64,000 bases of DNA from Mycobacterium sp. IS-3022 (lineage in GTDB: Bacteria; Actinomycetota; Actinomycetes; Mycobacteriales; Mycobacteriaceae), in contig NZ_LQIN01000001.1 in assembly GCF_001500065.1 (NCBI RefSeq), forward strand, positions 434,001 through 498,000, read 5' to 3'. Numbering within the stretch: the stretch's first letter is position 1; each line of letters opens with the position of its first letter. Both the position numbers and the translations under genes were made by a program. Shown one piece after another: positions 61,976 through 64,000 of this stretch. Under the pieces are notes generated by a model. That model was given only the letters and a program-made list of their open reading frames with translations. It searched no databases and was not told the DNA's origin.

Positions 61976-62473
61976 ATGACCGACACACCGCTGACCGACA
62001 TTGCTGTCACCACCCTCGACGGCCGCGACACCACGTTGGGCGAACTTGCCGACGGCGCCGCGCTGGTGGTCAACGTCGCTTCGAAATGCGGCCTGACGCC
62101 GCAGTACACCGCGCTCGAGCAACTGGCCAAGGACTACCGCGACCGCGGCCTGACGGTGATCGGCGTGCCGTGCAATCAATTCATGGGCCAGGAGCCGGGT
62201 ACTGCCCAGGAGATTCGGGAATTCTGCTCGACCACTTACGGAGTGACGTTCCCGCTGCTGGCCAAGACCGACGTCAACGGAGCCGACCGGCATCCGCTGT
62301 ACGCTCAACTGACCAAGACCCCCGACGACAGCGGCGAGGCCGGCGACATCCAGTGGAACTTCGAAAAGTTTCTGCTCGCGCCGGGCGGAACGGTGGCCAA
62401 GCGGTTCCGTCCCCGCACCGAGCCCGATTCTCCCGAGGTGATCGCGGCCATCGAGGACGTCCTGCCGCGATAG
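61976..62473 (+). CDS. Glutathione peroxidase-family thiol peroxidase
   Basis: This 165-residue GPx-fold protein has a peroxidatic cysteine (not selenocysteine), Cys38 in ASKCGLTPQY. PCNQFMGQEPG and WNFEKFL provide the Gln and Trp of the catalytic site. Bacterial members usually work with thioredoxin rather than glutathione. They reduce hydrogen or lipid peroxides. No signal peptide is present, so it is cytosolic. Confidence 0.93.
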   Translation: MTDTPLTDIAVTTLDGRDTTLGELADGAALVVNVASKCGLTPQYTALEQLAKDYRDRGLTVIGVPCNQFMGQEPGTAQEIREFCSTTYGVTFPLLAKTDVNGADRHPLYAQLTKTPDDSGEAGDIQWNFEKFLLAPGGTVAKRFRPRTEPDSPEVIAAIEDVLPR

Positions 62474-62530
62474 CACGCGATGGCCATGTGCCGTCAGCCC
62501 GTCGTAAACCGTTGTGAAACCTGACGTTGC

Positions 62531-62536
62531 CATACT
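62531..62536 (+). promoter_or_regulatory. -10 element CATACT, leaderless start at 62543
   Basis: CATACT (one mismatch to TANNNT) ends 6 nt before GTG 62543. This is weaker than the others but identically spaced. Confidence 0.35.
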
Positions 62537-62542
62537 GGCCGC

Positions 62543-63247
62543 GTGGCTGGACAACTGATCGTCTCCGTCTCCGGGATCAGCGATCGCACGATGCCCGACG
62601 TCGCGGAGTTCTGCGCGCAACTCGACGCGCGCGCAGTGCCGGTCTCGTTCCTGGTGGCGCCGAGGATAAAAGGCGGCTACCGGTTGGACGACGACGCCGC
62701 CACGGTGCACTGGCTGGCACGCAGACGCGATGCCCGCGACGTGATTGTGCTGCACGGCTTCGACGAGGCTGCCACCAAGAATCGGCGCGGGGAGTTCGCG
62801 ACACTGCCCGCGCACGAGGCGAATCTGCGGTTGACGGCCGCCGACCGCGTGATGGAGCACATGGGTTTGCGCACGCGGCTGTTCGCGGCGCCGGGTTGGA
62901 CGGTGTCGCAGGGGACGCTGATGGCGCTGCCGCGCAACGGCTTTCGACTTCTCGCCGGCCTCACGGAGATCACCGATCTGGCCCGCGGGACGGCGGTGCG
63001 GTCGCGGGTCCTCGGCATCGGTGAAGGTTTCCTCAGCGAGCCGTGGTGGTGCCGGACCCTGGTGTTGTCCGCCGAGCGCATCGCGCGGCGAGGAGGGTTG
63101 GTTCGGGTGGCCGTCGCCGCGCGACACCTGCGCAGGCCGGGGCCGCGGCGGGCGATGCTCGACGCCGTCGACCTCGCGCTCATGCACCGGTGTGTACCCG
63201 GTGTCTACGAATGGCGGCCGTTCAGTGCATTGACAGACGCCGCGTAG
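62543..63247 (+). CDS. DUF2334-like polysaccharide deacetylase-fold protein (Rv0784-like)
   Basis: This 234-residue protein of the DUF2334/NodB-like fold begins LIVSVSGISDR, where the expected first Asp is replaced. It has VIVLHGFDEA (His of the metal triad) and RLFAAPGWTVS. It matches the position of Rv0784. If active it would remove acetyl groups from a sugar, but the metal site looks incomplete. No signal peptide is visible. Confidence 0.75.
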   Translation: MAGQLIVSVSGISDRTMPDVAEFCAQLDARAVPVSFLVAPRIKGGYRLDDDAATVHWLARRRDARDVIVLHGFDEAATKNRRGEFATLPAHEANLRLTAADRVMEHMGLRTRLFAAPGWTVSQGTLMALPRNGFRLLAGLTEITDLARGTAVRSRVLGIGEGFLSEPWWCRTLVLSAERIARRGGLVRVAVAARHLRRPGPRRAMLDAVDLALMHRCVPGVYEWRPFSALTDAA

Positions 63248-63258
63248 CGTGCGCCCGC

Positions 63259-63264
63259 TAACGT
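63259..63264 (+). promoter_or_regulatory. -10 element TAACGT, leaderless start at 63271
   Basis: TAACGT ends 6 nt before ATG 63271, the same spacing as for the glutathione peroxidase gene. Confidence 0.45.
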
Positions 63265-63270
63265 GGCGAC

Positions 63271-64000
63271 ATGGCAGATGCTGACGTCATTGTCGTCGGG
63301 GCCGGGCTTGCGGGCCTGGTGGCGGCATGCGAACTCGTCGAACGTGGCCGCCGCGTATTGATTGTCGACCAGGAGAACGCCAACAACATCGGCGGTCAGG
63401 CGTACTGGTCGTTCGGCGGGCTGTTCTTCGTCGACAGCCCCGAACAGCGTCGGCTGGGCATCCGGGACAGTCACGAGTTGGCTCTGCAGGACTGGCTGGG
63501 CTCGGCGGGATTCGACCGCCCGGAGGATCACTGGCCACGCCAATGGGCGCATGCCTACGTCGATTTCGCAGCGGGTGAGAAGCGCGGCTGGCTGCGCGAG
63601 CGTGGCCTGCAGACGTTCCCGATCGTCGGGTGGGCCGAGCGTGGCGGATACGACGCCCGCGGGCACGGCAACTCGGTGCCGCGGTTCCACATCACCTGGG
63701 GCACTGGACCGGCGATCGTCGACATCTTCGCGCGCCGACTGACCGGACGCGCCCGGTTCGCACATCGCCATCGGGTGGACGAGCTGATCGTCGAGAACGG
63801 AGCCGTCGTCGGTGTGCGCGGAACAGTCCTCGAGCCCTCGGACGAGCCGCGCGGTGTCGCGTCGACACGAAAAGCGGTTGCCGAGTTCGAGTTCCGTGCA
63901 CAGGCGGTCGTCGTCGCGAGTGGCGGCATCGGAGGCAACCACGACCTGGTGCGGCAGAACTGGCCCAAGCGGATGGGCCGGGTGCCCGAACAGTTGCTCT
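63271..64000 (+). CDS. FAD-binding dehydrogenase (Rv0785-like), truncated by window end
   Basis: Only the first 243 codons are in the window. The FAD motif VIVVGAGLAGLVAACEL is at residues 6-22. NIGGQAYWSFGGLFFVD follows, typical of the fumarate reductase/3-ketosteroid-dehydrogenase-like flavoproteins. AVVVASGGIGGN is a second dinucleotide contact. It is collinear with Rv0785. Its substrate may be a steroid or a fatty compound. The frame is open to the last base. Confidence 0.9.
   Translation, partial: MADADVIVVGAGLAGLVAACELVERGRRVLIVDQENANNIGGQAYWSFGGLFFVDSPEQRRLGIRDSHELALQDWLGSAGFDRPEDHWPRQWAHAYVDFAAGEKRGWLRERGLQTFPIVGWAERGGYDARGHGNSVPRFHITWGTGPAIVDIFARRLTGRARFAHRHRVDELIVENGAVVGVRGTVLEPSDEPRGVASTRKAVAEFEFRAQAVVVASGGIGGNHDLVRQNWPKRMGRVPEQLL

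Overview
The window is high-GC actinobacterial DNA, almost certainly from a mycobacterium. I judge it a relatively large-genome, probably fast-growing species. The main evidence is gene order. From about 29.3 kb to the right edge it follows the Mycobacterium tuberculosis Rv0759c-Rv0785 segment: HIT protein, ketosteroid-isomerase-like protein, adhB, SnoaL-like protein, ferredoxin, cyp51, SDR, cyp123, TetR, aldA, SDR, 6PGDH-like dehydrogenase, CMD protein, purD, esterase, TetR, DUF429, purB, cyp126, membrane protein, purC, ptrB, Rv0784-like and Rv0785-like. Mycobacterial traits elsewhere include a cutinase, a REP13E12-type relic, an EspA/EspE-like protein and a DUF5313 protein. These assignments rest on remembered families and gene order, not on a database search.

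Layout, left to right. 0-6.3 kb: an SDR, a PucR-type regulator, a DadA-like FAD amine/amino-acid dehydrogenase, a Gre-factor homologue and a stand-alone cytochrome c oxidase subunit I (ctaD). 6.7-12.3 kb: a minus-strand molybdenum hydroxylase operon (XdhC-like, large, CoxG-like, FAD and 2Fe-2S subunits) whose active-site loop is not that of a true CO dehydrogenase. 12.4-20.2 kb: small secreted and cell-wall functions (VanX-like dipeptidase, cutinase), a GH13 TreS-like enzyme overlapping an LLM flavin oxidoreductase, and assorted oxidoreductases. 20.3-23.5 kb: a tightly overlapped PepSY / PCu(A)C copper chaperone / Tat-exported DyP peroxidase unit. 23.5-26.2 kb: a cobalamin riboswitch and metE.

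26.2-31.6 kb is the accessory part. It holds an OhrR-like regulator with a candidate operator, an HNH gene abutting a tRNA-Thr(TGT), a protein built of thirteen 10-residue repeats, a frameshifted REP13E12-like relic, 18-bp and 27-bp tandem repeats, strong palindromes and a small zinc-finger gene. 31.6-43.9 kb is the sterol/P450 segment: a minus-strand operon running TetR-cyp123-SDR-cyp51-ferredoxin-SnoaL, then adhB and others, divergent from aldA-SDR-dehydrogenase-CMD-unknown. Two identical-type palindromes (GGACA-N2-TGTCC) lie between the divergent arms. 43.9-47.2 kb has lineage-specific genes (PknH-sensor-like lipoprotein, EspA/EspE-like protein, TetR and a CYP125-family P450) between the CMD gene and purD. 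47.3-64 kb holds purD, purB and purC with their conserved neighbours, an intact oligopeptidase B, a TetR, a glutathione peroxidase and a truncated FAD dehydrogenase at the edge.

A recurring regulatory theme is a TANNNT (-10-like) hexamer 6-8 nt before the start codon of many genes, including all three pur genes. This is the pattern expected for leaderless mycobacterial transcripts, and it fixes several start sites. No CRISPR array and no complete insertion sequence or prophage was seen. I did not identify an obviously unprecedented system. The most novel-looking items are the decapeptide-repeat protein, the paired GGACA-N2-TGTCC operators, the intergenic palindromes and the 411-residue unknown at the end of the aldA operon.
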